Shown piece by piece: positions 32,646-44,352 of a DNA stretch of 64,000 nt (positions are counted from its first letter, which is position 1; each line of letters begins with the position of its first letter). Source of the DNA: Trichodelitschia bisporula. Lineage: Eukaryota; Ascomycota; Dothideomycetes; Phaeotrichales; Phaeotrichaceae. Under the pieces are notes generated by a model. The model was not told the origin of the DNA, did not search any database, and was given only the letters and a program-made list of their open reading frames with translations. The stretch covers positions 186,001 to 250,000 of the forward strand of contig ML996688.1 in the NCBI GenBank assembly GCA_010356995.1. Reading direction: 5' to 3'. The position numbers and the translations under genes were made by a program.

Positions 32646-34700
32646 ATGGCATCGTTTGCGGTCAGGTTGGCTCTGGCTTGTTTCTTCATTCATAATGTTG
32701 CGGCCTTTTTGGGAGGCCTCATCAGCAAGTACGACATCATGGCGAGCATGGATTTGCTGCCGGACGGGACGCCCATGGAGATTGAAGATACCGACGATGA
32801 CTGGCGGACAAAGGCGAACATTCGCCAGATCATCAATGGCACCAACGGGACCGAGCATATCTTGACCGAGTACGTGACGCTGCCCATTGATCACTTCGGC
32901 GAGGGCGCAGGCACATTCAACAACCGCTTCTGGGTCTCAGAAATCGACTACAAGCCCGGCGGCCCCATCTTCGTCTACGACGTCGGCGAAGCGAACGCAT
33001 CCACCAATGGCGTGCAATACCAGCGCCTGATGAACGAAACCTCCTTCTTCAAGCAAATGGTCCGACGGTACCACGGCATCGGCATAGTCTGGGAGCACCG
33101 CTTCTACGGAAACTCGTCCCCGCACAACATCTCCCTCAACACCCCAGCCAAGCACTTCGAATTCCACACTACGGAACAGGCCCTCGCCGACGTGCCCACC
33201 TTTGCCTGGAACTTCACCCGCAAGTCGATGCCCGACGTTGACTTGACACCGGCCAGCACGCCCTGGGTCTTCGTCGGCGGGTCATACCCCGGCATGCGCG
33301 CCTCCTTCATGCGCCGCTTCTACCCCGGCACCATCTTCGCGGGCTACTCCGCCGCCGCCCCCGTCGAAGCCGCCATCGACATGAGCGTCTACTTCGAGCC
33401 CATCTGGGAAGGCATGCACACCTACGGCTGGGCCAACTGCAGCCAGGATATCAAAGCCGCCGTGCAGGCCGTCGACAGCATCCTCGAAGACCCCGCCGAA
33501 GCCATCAAGATCAAAGAACGCTTCCTGGGCCGCACGGCGGGGAACAATACGAACGCCGGTTTTGCAGATGCGCTGAGCACTATCTTCTTCCTCTGGCAGA
33601 GCTACGGCGTGGACGGTGGCCCGCAGGGCCTGCGCTCGTTTTGTAACTGGATCGAGCGCGACCCCGTTACAAATACGACGTCGGATGCGCGCGGCTGGGC
33701 CGCCGTGCGCGGCGTAGACTACGTCCTGGGGCGCTGGGCCAGCTGGCCCTTCTTCGCGAGCGCCGTGAACGAAAACCTCTTTACCCACTGCGAAGGCGGC
33801 CCCACCGCCCGCCGCATCCTAAACTCCACCCTCCCAAAGCCAAACATGACAACCACCTACCCCAAAGGTCCCCGGCCAGCTCAAAACGCCACCAGAATCG
33901 TGCAATGTAATCTCGAAGAGCGCTTCCCCGAGCCCGCCGCCATATCCTGGACATGGCAGTACTGCACCACATGGGGCTTTCTCCAAAGCGTGAACCTGGG
34001 GCCCCACCAACTGCTCAGCAAATACAACAGCCTAGTCCACCAGCGGGATATCTGCCACCGCCAGTTTCCGGATGGGTTAAAGTCGGGGCTCCTCCCCCTG
34101 TGGCCGGACGTCAAATCCGCGAACGCGCGCTTCGGCGGCTGGCGCAGTCTCCCCCCGCGCACCTTCCACTCAGGCGGGCAATTCGACCCCTGGCGCACGC
34201 TCTCCGTGCTCAGCGACCAACCCCTCAGTCCGCGCTACGCCGTCACCCACAACATACCCTCCTGCTCGGCACCCAGCGGAAAAATCCGCGTCGCGCCCGA
34301 CGACGGGTCCTGGGGCAGCGTGTTCGGGTACGTAGTGCCCGGCGGAGAACACGCTTATGATTTCAGGACGAGTTTCGTGGCGGGCCGGCCGGCGATTGAG
34401 TTGTTCAATAAGGCGCTGGATGAGTGGCTGAAGTGCTGGAAGCCGCTTGCGGCAGGGGGGGCGCCCGGGGTGCTCCCGGGGAATGCGACGAATCATACGA
34501 ATGAGTTGACGGTTGATGGGGGGGGGTGGTGGGGGGGGGGGCATTATGATCCGGCGACGGGGACGGTTGGGCAGTTGCCTGATCCGCCGGAGGAGGATGA
34601 GGAGGAGGATGAGGAGAGGAGGAAGGTTATGAAGAGGAAGGTGAGGAGGCGGAGGGCAGTAGGGGGGGGGATTAGGATTAGGAAGGCGAATTACCCCTAG
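32646..34700 (+). CDS. Secreted serine peptidase, family S28 (prolyl carboxypeptidase-like)
   Basis: Predicted secreted acid peptidase that cleaves after proline, in the family of PRCP, DPP7 and the Aspergillus prolyl endopeptidase. Single exon, 684 aa. Residues 1-20 form a signal peptide (MASFAVRLALACFFIHNVAA). The alpha/beta-hydrolase triad is visible: Ser213 in VGGSYPGMRASF, Asp514 in SGGQFDPWRTLS and His569 in GGEHAYDF. Other family marks are VTLPIDHF, FVYDVGEAN and VWEHRFYGNS. Many N-x-S/T sites suggest heavy N-glycosylation. Oddities: after the conserved fold comes a Gly/Trp stretch encoded by G9 and G11 runs (about 34518-34541) and then a tail of about 40 residues, first acidic then strongly basic (RRKVMKRKVRRRR), unusual for a secreted peptidase. 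Convergent with RMP1, 116 bases apart. Confidence 0.92.
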   Translation: MASFAVRLALACFFIHNVAAFLGGLISKYDIMASMDLLPDGTPMEIEDTDDDWRTKANIRQIINGTNGTEHILTEYVTLPIDHFGEGAGTFNNRFWVSEIDYKPGGPIFVYDVGEANASTNGVQYQRLMNETSFFKQMVRRYHGIGIVWEHRFYGNSSPHNISLNTPAKHFEFHTTEQALADVPTFAWNFTRKSMPDVDLTPASTPWVFVGGSYPGMRASFMRRFYPGTIFAGYSAAAPVEAAIDMSVYFEPIWEGMHTYGWANCSQDIKAAVQAVDSILEDPAEAIKIKERFLGRTAGNNTNAGFADALSTIFFLWQSYGVDGGPQGLRSFCNWIERDPVTNTTSDARGWAAVRGVDYVLGRWASWPFFASAVNENLFTHCEGGPTARRILNSTLPKPNMTTTYPKGPRPAQNATRIVQCNLEERFPEPAAISWTWQYCTTWGFLQSVNLGPHQLLSKYNSLVHQRDICHRQFPDGLKSGLLPLWPDVKSANARFGGWRSLPPRTFHSGGQFDPWRTLSVLSDQPLSPRYAVTHNIPSCSAPSGKIRVAPDDGSWGSVFGYVVPGGEHAYDFRTSFVAGRPAIELFNKALDEWLKCWKPLAAGGAPGVLPGNATNHTNELTVDGGGWWGGGHYDPATGTVGQLPDPPEEDEEEDEERRKVMKRKVRRRRAVGGGIRIRKANYP

Positions 34701-34816
34701 GCCGCATCATTAGCTTCTTGGATATGACACATGTACAATGTAACATTCAAGCACCGGCTATGTTAGACAGTATCTGTCAGACCGCCCCCTTCCACGAGCA
34801 GCTTCAAAAACGCCTC

Positions 34817-35779
34817 TCAGATTAACCCACTGAAGATGTCGTCGATAGCGTCTCCCTTCTTTTTCTTCTTCGCCTTCTTCTTCAGCGAAGGCATACTCCG
34901 CTTCAAGCCAGCCTTCACCTCCGCCGTCTCTTCGATACCGCTCTTCTTTGGCTTCCTCTTCACTTCGACCCGAGAATCAACCTCCATCTCTTCCATCCGG
35001 GTTTCAACGAGACCCTCTGCTGCAAGAACCGCTTCCCGTTTCTTCTTCAGCGAGGTCGACTTGGCCGTAGACACCACAGCGTCCGCTTTCCTCGTTTTCC
35101 CTTTCTTCTTCTCCTCCACCGGCTCCTCAGCCTCCCTCTCCATCCTAACACCAGAATCCCTCACCTCTTCCGCAAATGGCCTCGTGACATTCTCCTCCCT
35201 CTCAACCCTCACACCAACATCTCCTCCCTCCTCCACCTCCTTTTCCAGTTCCTTCAAAACCTCCTCCTCCCCCTCACGCACAGGAAACTCCTCCACCAAC
35301 CTCAAAATCCTCCCCACCCTCCCCAACACCGCCAACAACACAACCCCAACCGCCCCATATTGCGGCCCCGCAACAAGCTGACTAAACGCCTTCCACCACC
35401 TCGGAACCAGCACCTCGGTCCACAGCCTCAATCTCGCCTCCGCCCTCTCCTGTCTTTCCGCCGTCAGCGCCCTGACCTCGGAAGGAAGTAGACTCCGCGT
35501 CTTCGGCGCCTTGGGCTTAGCCTTTGAGCCCGACGGTGCGGCCTTGGTGGGTTTGGGTTTGGAGGTGGGGGGAGACTTGGTGGTTGTTTTGGGCACGGGG
35601 GAGAGCTCGGTGAGGAGTGAGGTGGTTTGCCGACGGAACATGTTGAAGTGGCGCCACCAGGGCTGTGCGCGGTGCTGGTTTTTGTTGCGGTGGTGGAGGA
35701 GGTGTAGGATGCGGGTTGTGTTGAGGAGTTCGGTGGTTTGGGCTTCGGTTAGGGAGGAGAGGGGGGGTGGGGCGGACAT
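34817..35779 (-). CDS. RMP1: RNase MRP protein subunit RMP1
   Basis: Protein subunit specific to RNase MRP, which cuts pre-rRNA in ITS1 and some mRNAs. Single exon, 320 aa. The N-terminal domain has the family core ILHLLHHRNKNQHRAQPWW followed by RHFNMFRRQTTSLL, and a second conserved block LWTEVLVPRWWKAFSQLVA then QYGAVGVVLLAVLGRVGRI. The second half is charged and low in complexity with several Lys-rich stretches (KKKGKTRK, SLKKKAKKKKKGDA), likely nuclear or nucleolar localisation signals and RNA contacts; such tails are common in fungal RMP1. The ATG at 35779 is the first in frame and gives MSAPPPLSSLTEAQ. Well supported by the HHRNKNQHR motif. Confidence 0.85.
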   Translation of the reverse strand: MSAPPPLSSLTEAQTTELLNTTRILHLLHHRNKNQHRAQPWWRHFNMFRRQTTSLLTELSPVPKTTTKSPPTSKPKPTKAAPSGSKAKPKAPKTRSLLPSEVRALTAERQERAEARLRLWTEVLVPRWWKAFSQLVAGPQYGAVGVVLLAVLGRVGRILRLVEEFPVREGEEEVLKELEKEVEEGGDVGVRVEREENVTRPFAEEVRDSGVRMEREAEEPVEEKKKGKTRKADAVVSTAKSTSLKKKREAVLAAEGLVETRMEEMEVDSRVEVKRKPKKSGIEETAEVKAGLKRSMPSLKKKAKKKKKGDAIDDIFSGLI

Positions 35780-37842
35780 GATATGGATTGATAGTCGAGC
35801 GGTGGTGGGTGTTGATGGTCGGTGGTTAGAGATGATGGTGCGGATGGTGGGTTGATTCTGGGAGAGTTAGTCGGACGACTAGTGTTTAATGAAAAGCGGG
35901 TAATTGACTTGGTCATCAACGAGATAAACAGTCAACACCAGCGGCATACAAGATATCTTGAAAGTCCGCTAACATCCTGCAACGTACTCAAGGCGACACT
36001 ACATCAGGATTCCCTCCAGTACAGAATCGAAAAGCACTTCTACTCAACAAGAACCGAAAGCTCACTTACCAGTAAGAATAAACGGCATGTCCAACCGCCA
36101 TAAATCAGCGATATCACCCCTCAAGCACTTTTCCGCGAGATTCGCCACCCACGCCCCACTGGCACCAAGGCGATCGACAATCAAAGCTTAGCACTCACCC
36201 CACAGCAGCAGGAAACCAATAAGCGCGTCGAATCGAAAATCTCACAACGGTGCGGCCGATGTCCCGTTATCACAGGCTCAAAGGCCGAAGATCGCATGAT
36301 GTCGAGTTCTGCCCCAGGCGCTGAGGCACCGATCGCTAAAAGACGTACAACGTACTCGTTACACAACTTCTAATCGCCGATTCACGATCTCAACGTGGCC
36401 CGAAATAGCTTCGAAATCGGAAAGAAACAGTTCCTCGAAGCCCGACGCCAGAAAGACGGGGCAAGTCCCTCCGTTAAGCCTCCGCCAACGTGGCCACCGC
36501 TGCCCATCTAACGGTGAACCTGCCACGCCTGCATCGCGGTCCCCAGCCCGACTAGAACTATCCGCAAAGTACCAAAGTACCCCACTCCATCCCAAAATAT
36601 CCCCATCACAGCCCTACCTCATCCGCAAGAACGCCCCATCCCCCGATCTCACCTGCATAACTACTGTACGTATCGTGCACTACCGAAAAAGTAACCTCAA
36701 TACCCCACGCCCCTCCCAAACCCACAAGCCCAAAAAGCGCCCCATCATCCTTCACGCGCATGGGCCAAGCGTTCGCCCCATGCCCGCATAACGAGCAAGG
36801 CCACACGCAAATCGCCATCCACTCCCAGCGCGAGAATGGCATATGCCGCCCAGCCGTTACACAGCAATGGACACGACGTGTTCCCACACCAGAAGACAAC
36901 ACAGCACACCAACACTCTGAATCCCGCCCGCGCCCTCCGCCCCGTCCTGACTCTACTCCCACCTTACATCCCACCTTCACCTCACCAGCACATCGCATCT
37001 GACTCCGCGTTGCGAGCGCGCACGCACGACCAAGGGACGCTACAATCACTTACTGGGAATCTGGCATCCATTGCGAGTATCTGGCCTATCAAATGCTGCA
37101 GTGACAAGTCCAAAATCTCCTGGATGCGCCGCGCACGTCTGCAATGGCTCTGGTATCCAACAACGGACAACAAAACCAAGCAGTCGATCGTCACTCCCAA
37201 GTAAACCTGCCACCTCAGCCAACGTCACCCTAGTGGTAGTCTCCAATTACACAGGTATGCCACGCCGCGATCGGGCGAGAGCATTGCCTAACCAGCGTAC
37301 AAGGCCGCCCCAGAAAGCATCTGTGGTCAACGCGTCAGTATCAGCCAATCAAGGTCATCTCTTCATCTCGGATCTATCCCGAGAAGCCATCTGCTCAGAG
37401 GACGGCGTCAGAAGCACAAAACGACAACAAGAAAGAGGTTACAGAATGAGCCGCGATCTATTTCGAGCTTTCGGAGTTACAAAACCCAGCAGGACCACGC
37501 CGAACTCAGATTCGCCTGTTTTTGTGACCCTGTCCGGATACAACCCCTTCAAAGAAAAAAAAACCACACTTGGCTCAAAGTCAAGCCCGATATCAGCCCG
37601 ACGTCCCCTACGTGGCATTGCAAAATGCACCGGGTATCAGCCATCTAACGCCCATACCCCGGCCCAACCTATTCAAACCTGATCGTCCACTTCTCCAACC
37701 TAAGTCGCTGGAAGCGTGGACACTATCATGCCGAATAACGGTTGACCCGGAAGGACGCTACCGATGACAGGAAACGCAGAACGCACGAAATCAAACTTCG
37801 GACATAGCGACTCACGCCGTGGGGGTCGTTGAGCTCCGACGT
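35780..37842. other. Gene-free region between RMP1 and Mei2-like gene
   Basis: About 2.06 kb. The right part must hold the 3' UTR of the Mei2-like gene and the left part the promoter of RMP1. Open frames of up to about 200 codons occur but show no recognisable motif, no codon bias and no flanking splice logic. Composition is near neutral, unlike the GC-rich 13-20 kb region. No tRNA seen. Confidence 0.45.
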
Positions 37843-40187
37843 TCAGAAGCGGTAGTTCGATGGCATGCTCGGCGGCATGCCCGGGTAACCGTAGCCGACC
37901 TCACTGTGCGGATAGGCCATGGGAGGCATGGGTGTCATCGGCGGTATCCCATGCATGGGCGTCATGTTGTACATGTTGCGGCCAGCAAAGTCCTGAACAG
38001 GCGGGTTCATGTTGCCGAGGCCATTCCCGTACGGCATCGCATAGTTGCGCGGACCAACGTATTGGACCGGACCCGCAAACGTCTGAGGATGGATGGGGCG
38101 CTGGGCCTCCAAACGGCGAGCGTCGAGGAGCGCATGAGGCGTGCCACGGTCGTAGAGGCTGCTGCGATGACGGTCGGCCTGCTGCATGCTCGCAGCGCCA
38201 CGGGGAGGGAAGAGGCCGATCTCTGCAGCGTTGTCCTTGCTGCGCTGGAGCTGTTGGGAGTCAGTCATCTGCCTGCTGAATGGCAGCACTCTCGTTCGTA
38301 CCTTTTGCAAGTTGGTGGGTCCCGGGAAAGGAGCCTCTGACCCGCACAGCTGGCCATCAACCTCAGTATACCAGAGTTTCGCACGATGCGGAGCCCACTC
38401 GCACATTACAGACGAGTTCCGGAACTTTTCGATCAAGCAGTCGCGCCCCTGGATGGTAGCGTAGCACATCTCCGCCACCTTGTCGCTGTTGTAGACATTC
38501 CAGCGCTTGCCGACGAGCTGATCGAACAAGCCGATGATGTACTCGGGCTTGATGAGGTTGACGAAAGCGTACCCGACGTTGCACTGGTTCTTAAAGTCGA
38601 TGCGGAGATACGAAAAGTCGTATTTGCCCCAACTGGATTCATCGATGATATCTTTGAACATGGCCGCGTCGACCTTGTTTGGAATGTTGCGGATCATGAC
38701 GGTGGTGCGGACATCGAGGCCCTGGCGGATGCGCTCTGGAACGACATGAGCACGAGGAGAGTTGCGGCCGAAATGGCCATCGTTCTGCTGAAAGGCGGCG
38801 TTGCGGATGAACGGACCCGCGTGGTTGCGGTGAACAGGAGTCGAGGGTGGCATCGGCGCGAGCGCGGGCTGCGCATAACCCAGGTTTTGAAAGACAGGTC
38901 CGCCGCCACCGGCCACAAGAGCATTGCCATAGCCTGATGCCTCCCGCCGATTCATGGTTGCAGCAAGCCCAGTGTCGTCGGTCGGGCGGTATTCTTCAGC
39001 TACAACATCGTACTTGCATGCGGAGTTAGTATATACTCCTCGATCTTTGGAGGGGTGTGGCAGGCTCTTACTGGATCGGTTACCGACGCCTTTTGTTGGC
39101 GGTACAAGCGCAGAAGGAGATCAGCCGCTTTGCAAGACACCATCTCGACACGCACCACAGCGCTGAAGTCATCCGGAAAATTCAGCACCTGTGAAGTGTG
39201 GACCTCACCGCCAATACTACGAGCAAGGCGAGCGACACACTCTGTGATGTAAGTAACATCCTGACCGTGGCCGCGGTATTGACCGTGGCCACCGTTGCTG
39301 ACCAGGCGAAGCAGCACCTGCCCTTCGAACTTGCCGGAGTCATCATCGTGGAACTCGTACGGGTTCACGAAAAAGATCGACCATGCCTTGCCCATGCGTT
39401 CAGCTTCGACCCGAGCTGCCTTCAGTGCCTTGATAGCTTCAGGGACCTTGTCGAAGCGGAAGATCGTGGCGCCATTAGCCGACGTCTTGATGCTCATAGC
39501 CACGGAAAGCTCATCAAGCTGGCAGATGTTAGCTTTGTTCGACGTCTGCGAAGGCTTGCAAACGACATCACGGCCACCTGTTCACGAAGCCGGACAGCTT
39601 GGGGCATATACCTGCTTGAAGGCATCCATGTCGTAGCCCTGGTGATCTATCGGGCCGTTCGCATCTTTGATGGCCATGTAGCGAGTCGCGACCACATGGC
39701 CGTCGGTCGACATGTCGGAGCTGAATGGGTACGGATATACTCTATCCGTCGGCATGGCACCGCCCCACTCGCGCTTCATCTTCGGTGAAACATTTTTGGG
39801 TGGCATCATGTTTGGCGACGACATCATGTTTAACTGCGTCATAGACAACGACATGCTACCGGAATCGTTGGTAGCCCAGCCCGGATTCTGGCTAGAGCGA
39901 GGAGGCGTCGATGGAGCTTGCTTGGAGGGGCTAAAATCAGGCGCTTCCGGCGACAGAGCGGTACCGCGCTGACCGTTGTTGTCGACAAACGGATCAGGAG
40001 GCGAGTTGCCGCCCTGGGCTTGGTTCTGGCGGATACGATCGAGAAGCGCCTCGATGTTCGTAGGATGATGGACATTGCGCCCGTCCGCCGGGGAATAGTT
40101 GGTCATAAGAGTCGACGGAGACGCGTCGTTCGAACTGCGAAAGTTCGGGCTGCTGGTCTCGTGGGCCATCTTTGAAGGAGACGGCAT
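37843..40187 (-). CDS. MEI2: Mei2-like RNA-binding protein
   Basis: RNA-binding protein with the C-terminal Mei2-type RRM. In fission yeast Mei2 commits cells to meiosis; in filamentous fungi the role is less clear. Exons inferred on the minus strand: 39612-40187, 39072-39518, 38302-39012, 37843-38250, total 713 aa. The N-terminal 190 residues are Ser/Pro/Asn-rich and disordered. A degenerate RRM region follows (NGATIFRFDKVPEAIKALKA, then SIFFVNPYEFHDDDSG). The Mei2 RRM is clear: TTVMIRNIPNKVDAAMFKDI (RNP2), YDFSYLRIDFKNQCNVGYAF (RNP1), and YATIQGRDCLIEKFRNSSVM. The last intron (38251-38301, 51 nt) is open in frame, so its removal is inferred. A TTTTACAG just before the ATG suggests a spliced 5' leader. 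The tail is Met/Pro/Tyr-rich. Confidence 0.9.
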
Positions 40188-41388
40188 GCTGTAAAAGTCA
40201 GACGCTGACCTTGAAATCAGGGATCAAACGGGCGCCCCGTGGGGTGGCAGCATACATGTTGAACGGCACGAGTGGACAACCCAGACTTTGATGCTCAACG
40301 ATATGCTGGAATACAATGTTAGCAGTTGCTCTAAGCCGCTGTGGAAGCCCTGACGCAATGCAACGCATAGCACCGAGTCGAAATCGAGCGAAGGCGAAGA
40401 CAACTCACCCTGGAACACGAAGGGATGGCGGTTCAAGATTGCTGAACCAAGCACGCAATGTCAAGGACAAGAGAGTGGATAACAATCGAGGGCTCGAGAA
40501 AAATAACCTGGTACCAAATGGTAGACGGTCGTTGATCTGGAGTTGTACTGTGATGGGAATGGAGTGGAAATGAGGGGGTGGAAGAAGAGGTTTTGGAGCA
40601 AAACGACTGTGGGGAAAATGGTCGGCTGATTTCCGAACTCGCTTCCCGAATAAGGTAGGCATGGACGCTCTGGAGGTTTGGAGAGGAAGGAGCACCCGTG
40701 GGGTGGGTGGTGCGTCAGGGCGTGCCTTCCTCGACAGCCAGCAACCGTCTCACGCTTCGCGCGGTCCGCTCCTTCTCCAGCGACCCTGCCCCACAACTCG
40801 TGGGCTGTAGCCTGGCTTTCTAACGCTTTCGGCTCGAGAAAGCAGCGCATTATGACCTCAATGATTGCAACTCGGGAAGCTAACGCAATCGCAAGCTGAC
40901 TGGAAAACTTCCTTGGGCAATCGCGACCCAGGTTCGTTTGGCAAGGGGGCTGAATATGAACAACATCCCTCTCCCAGCCACTGTCCGATGTGCTGTGATA
41001 CTTTTGTCTCTTCATTTGCTCCCTTGTAGCTCAATTGCCCTGCACCGTGATGTTCAGCCTCCCCGAACTGATGTCTTCCTCCCGTACGTACGCTCAGACC
41101 ATCCGAAGCCGGGAAGGCTGGCTAGCGGCCAGTGGTGCGCCACACCCGCCGGCTGGCTGGCTGCGTGCCCCACACAAGCCGCAGCATTCCCCTTGGCCCG
41201 TGCACTCCAGTGTGAACGACCGCCAAGCTGCGCATCCCGCTCCGCATACCGCCCTACAGCTTCGGTGATGCCTGGAGAACCCTCGTGATTGGACTCGATC
41301 TTTGAAATGCTATAGCTACGCAAATGCGAATGCGGTGCTTGGGTTGACAGTTCACCAAGTTTCAGCAAAGTCGCTGGGTGCATTCACA
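40188..41388. other. Divergent promoter region, Mei2-like gene / SEC15
   Basis: About 1.2 kb between divergent genes. The part nearest the Mei2-like gene has splice-like signals on the minus strand (for example TTTTACAG just before its ATG), so leader exons are likely here. No coding sequence recognised. Confidence 0.45.
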
Positions 41389-44002
41389 ATGCCGTACGCG
41401 TATGAGCCCGTAGACGATCTCGCGACAGCAGTGCAGCGGGTACAACTGCCCTTTCCGAAAAGTGTCCTTCATCTAATAGAGCAGATCACTTTGACGTCGT
41501 CAGACTCAGACTACATCGACCAGTTGATTCCGGTCATCAAAGATGCACGGAAGTCGAGCAACACGAACCAGCTACTTGGCACTTTTACCCAAATCGCCGC
41601 GGAGCGGGAGTCCGAGATTGAGCGAATATGCAACTCAAACCATCAAGAGTTCATCAGCTCCGTGAACCAACTTCTGCGCGTGCGGGAAGGCACCGTCCGC
41701 TTGACCACGGAGATCCTGAGTCTGAATCAGTCCATTCAGGCCAGCACGGAGAAGCTTGCCCAGCAAAAGAAGGCCTTGGTCGACTCTCGGAGTGTGCGCC
41801 AAAACATTGACGATACCACGAATGCCCTGAACTCGTGTCTGGATGTACTGCGTCTGGCAAACCAGGTCCATGACTTGCTAGCGAAGAAAAAGCACTATGC
41901 GGCGCTTCGCGCTCTCGACGAACTCCGAAATGTCCACCTACGGGAAGTCAGCCGCTACAAAATTGCTGAGATGATTGAAAAGTCGGTTCCGGCAACACAG
42001 CGATTGATTGCAGAGGCAGTCATGTCAGACTTGAACATGTGGCTGTACCGTATCCGTGAAGCTTCTCAGTATCTCGGAGAGGTCGCGTTCTACCACACGG
42101 AGATGCGCAGAATGCGCTTCAAGGAGCGTGCACAAGAAGACCCGCACCTTGCGAAGTTCAAGCTTAACTCGGCCATGGAGCTGGTTGCCGACGAAATGGA
42201 TGAGTTCGATCTTCTCCACAACGAAGAAACTGAGACGAATATCGAGTTCGGTCCCCTCTTCGAGTGTATGCACATCCACGAAACGCTTGGTCAGTCAGAC
42301 CAATTCCGGGCCGAGTATGCGGCAACGCGGCGGAAGCAGAAAGAGCTGTTGATTCCGGCTTCGCTGAACTTGCTGGATCCGGATGAGGCAGAGCTCAGCA
42401 GCCTCTTGGAGTGTATTACTGGCTTTGCAGTCATTGAGAAAGCAACTATGATGAAAACGGACAACTTCCGTGCCACAGTTGATGTTAGGTTCCAGGACCT
42501 CTCGCGGTTGCTCATTCTAACTTGCATAGGTCGACGAGTTGTGGGACTCTATGTGCCAGAGCGCCATCCTTCTGATCTCCAAGGCACTCAACTCAATTGA
42601 GAGTGATGAAAAGTTGCTTAAGATCAAGGGCAGAATTGGCTTATTCATTCAAACAATGGATGTAGGTCGTAGCATGTCTGAGGTTCGATGGCATGCTGAC
42701 ATATCAACAGAGATGGGGCTATTCAATCAACTCACTCAACTCGCTCGTTTTAACTATCTTCCATAAGTATGCCCAGCTGCTTAAGAGGCGGTTCAGCGAC
42801 GATTTCCAAGAGGTACGCTATGGATTACTGAAGCGTGCAGCCGGCTAACTATCTAGATTGTCTCCACCGACGATTACATGCCGATGCCTATCAACAGCAT
42901 CGATGAGTATGACAAGGTGATCAACGTTAGCTGGTATACACCAGAAGTGAGCCGCGATGAGCTATCGTACGTCACATTCTACCATACCGAGCCAGGCTAA
43001 CATTCCAGCTTCCCATGTGTCCTACCCTTCTCCCAAATGTACCCTCTATGCTGCATCGACATCCGCAACTTCCTAAACCAAATATACCTCTTCTCCGACG
43101 AATCCTTCGAGCGCTCCGCCGTCATCGACGAAACTCTCCACACCTCCCTCGACGAACTCCTATGCGAAAACGTCTGCAAATCCCTCGTCGACCGCCTCAG
43201 CTCCCAGTACCCGGGGCAAATCGTGCAAATCCTCACCAACCTCGAGCACTTCGAAACCGCCTGCGCGGAGCTGCAAAAACTCCTCTTCGAAGCGCGCAGT
43301 TCCAACTCCGCCTCCGGCCCCATCGTCCTGCACGCGCTGGAGCAATTCCGCGCCGGCAAAAAGACGGCCGAGAAACGTATCTTCGAGCTCGTGAACTCGA
43401 AGATCGATGATCTGATTGAGACGGCTGAGTATGACTGGATGGCCAGCACCGCGCCCGACGAGCCTAGTCCCTACATGCAGGAGCTCACCCGCTACCTCTC
43501 CGTGAACATGAACTCCGTCCTCCTGGGCTTGCCTACGGAAATCAAGGAGCTGATCTACTTCGATGCGCTCAGCCACGCGGCGAGCATGATCATGGATCTC
43601 CCTCTCGATCCTGGCGTCAGGCGCATCAGCCCATCCGCGACCCACGCCCTCGCCATGGACGTCACCTTCCTGCTTAACTTTGTCGATTCGTTGGCTAACC
43701 CGGCGTTGAAGGAGAATTTGGATGAGTTGGTGCAGACGGTGGCGTTGATGCAAACTAAGGACCCGGATGAGTTCTTTGATGTCTCGCAGGCGAATAAGAA
43801 GTATGGGCGTGTGGATCGCGCTAATGGCGCGATCTTGCTTGAGAAGTATATTGCTGAGCTTCGATTTACGTGTGATGTGTACTAATTCAAACGTAGGGTC
43901 CGGGAAGGCGCGGCTGCGACCCCGCCGCCGGTGGTCAGCTCACGGAGCGACGCGTTCGCGACGTTTGGTTCCAGGTTTGGCATCAATCGAAACAAGGATT
44001 GA
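41389..44002 (+). CDS. SEC15: Exocyst complex component Sec15
   Basis: Subunit of the exocyst, which tethers secretory vesicles to the plasma membrane; Sec15 binds the vesicle Rab (Sec4). Seven exons inferred: 41389-41439, 41485-42483, 42530-42661, 42711-42812, 42857-42966, 43009-43845, 43897-44002, giving 778 aa, normal for the family. The ATG at 41389 starts MPYAYEPVDDLA. A 45-nt stopless stretch (41440-41484, GTACAA...GCAG with ctaat branch site) is treated as an intron because its removal gives the usual RITLTSSDSDYIDQLIP. Coiled-coil N-terminal region includes LTTEILSLNQSIQASTEKLA; the C-terminal helical domain includes WYTPEVSRDELSFPCVLPFS, MYPLCCIDIRNFLNQ and VDRANGAILLEK. The last exon is short and Ser/Arg-rich. 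Confidence 0.93.
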
Positions 44003-44352
44003 GGATGGTGCAAGCGTCGTTGGGCAGCGGCAACTGGGAATACTGCATACGATGGATTTGGAACCTGTATTTCATCAAAGCCTTCAGTTGGGGTGTTAAC
44101 AGCTTGAATTGGGGACCTTCAGAGTCATGCTAAGCTGCAAAGAAATCGATGGTCGGCAATACGAATACGCTAGATACAATCGCAAGATCAAGTGACTCCA
44201 CCCAACGCTACAAACAGTTGTCGCCCAACGCCATGTCGCCTAACCGCCCAGATTACAAGATCTAACGAATCTAGGCCGTAACAATTCACCAGTTGAATGC
44301 CCCATCCGTACGCCGTTTTGAATTAAGAGCCTCCAGGTAGACAAGCAAAAGC
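44003..44352. other. Convergent intergenic stretch
   Basis: About 350 bases between the stops of SEC15 and the next minus-strand gene. Presumably two 3' UTRs; nothing else seen. Confidence 0.5.

Noticed and set aside
37071-37682. 203-codon plus-strand frame downstream of the Mei2-like gene
   Set aside because: No recognisable residues or splice context; lies in the expected 3' flank of the Mei2-like gene.
41302-41388. Upstream extension of SEC15
   Set aside because: The extension starts with TTG, not ATG; the ATG at 41389 gives the usual MPY start.
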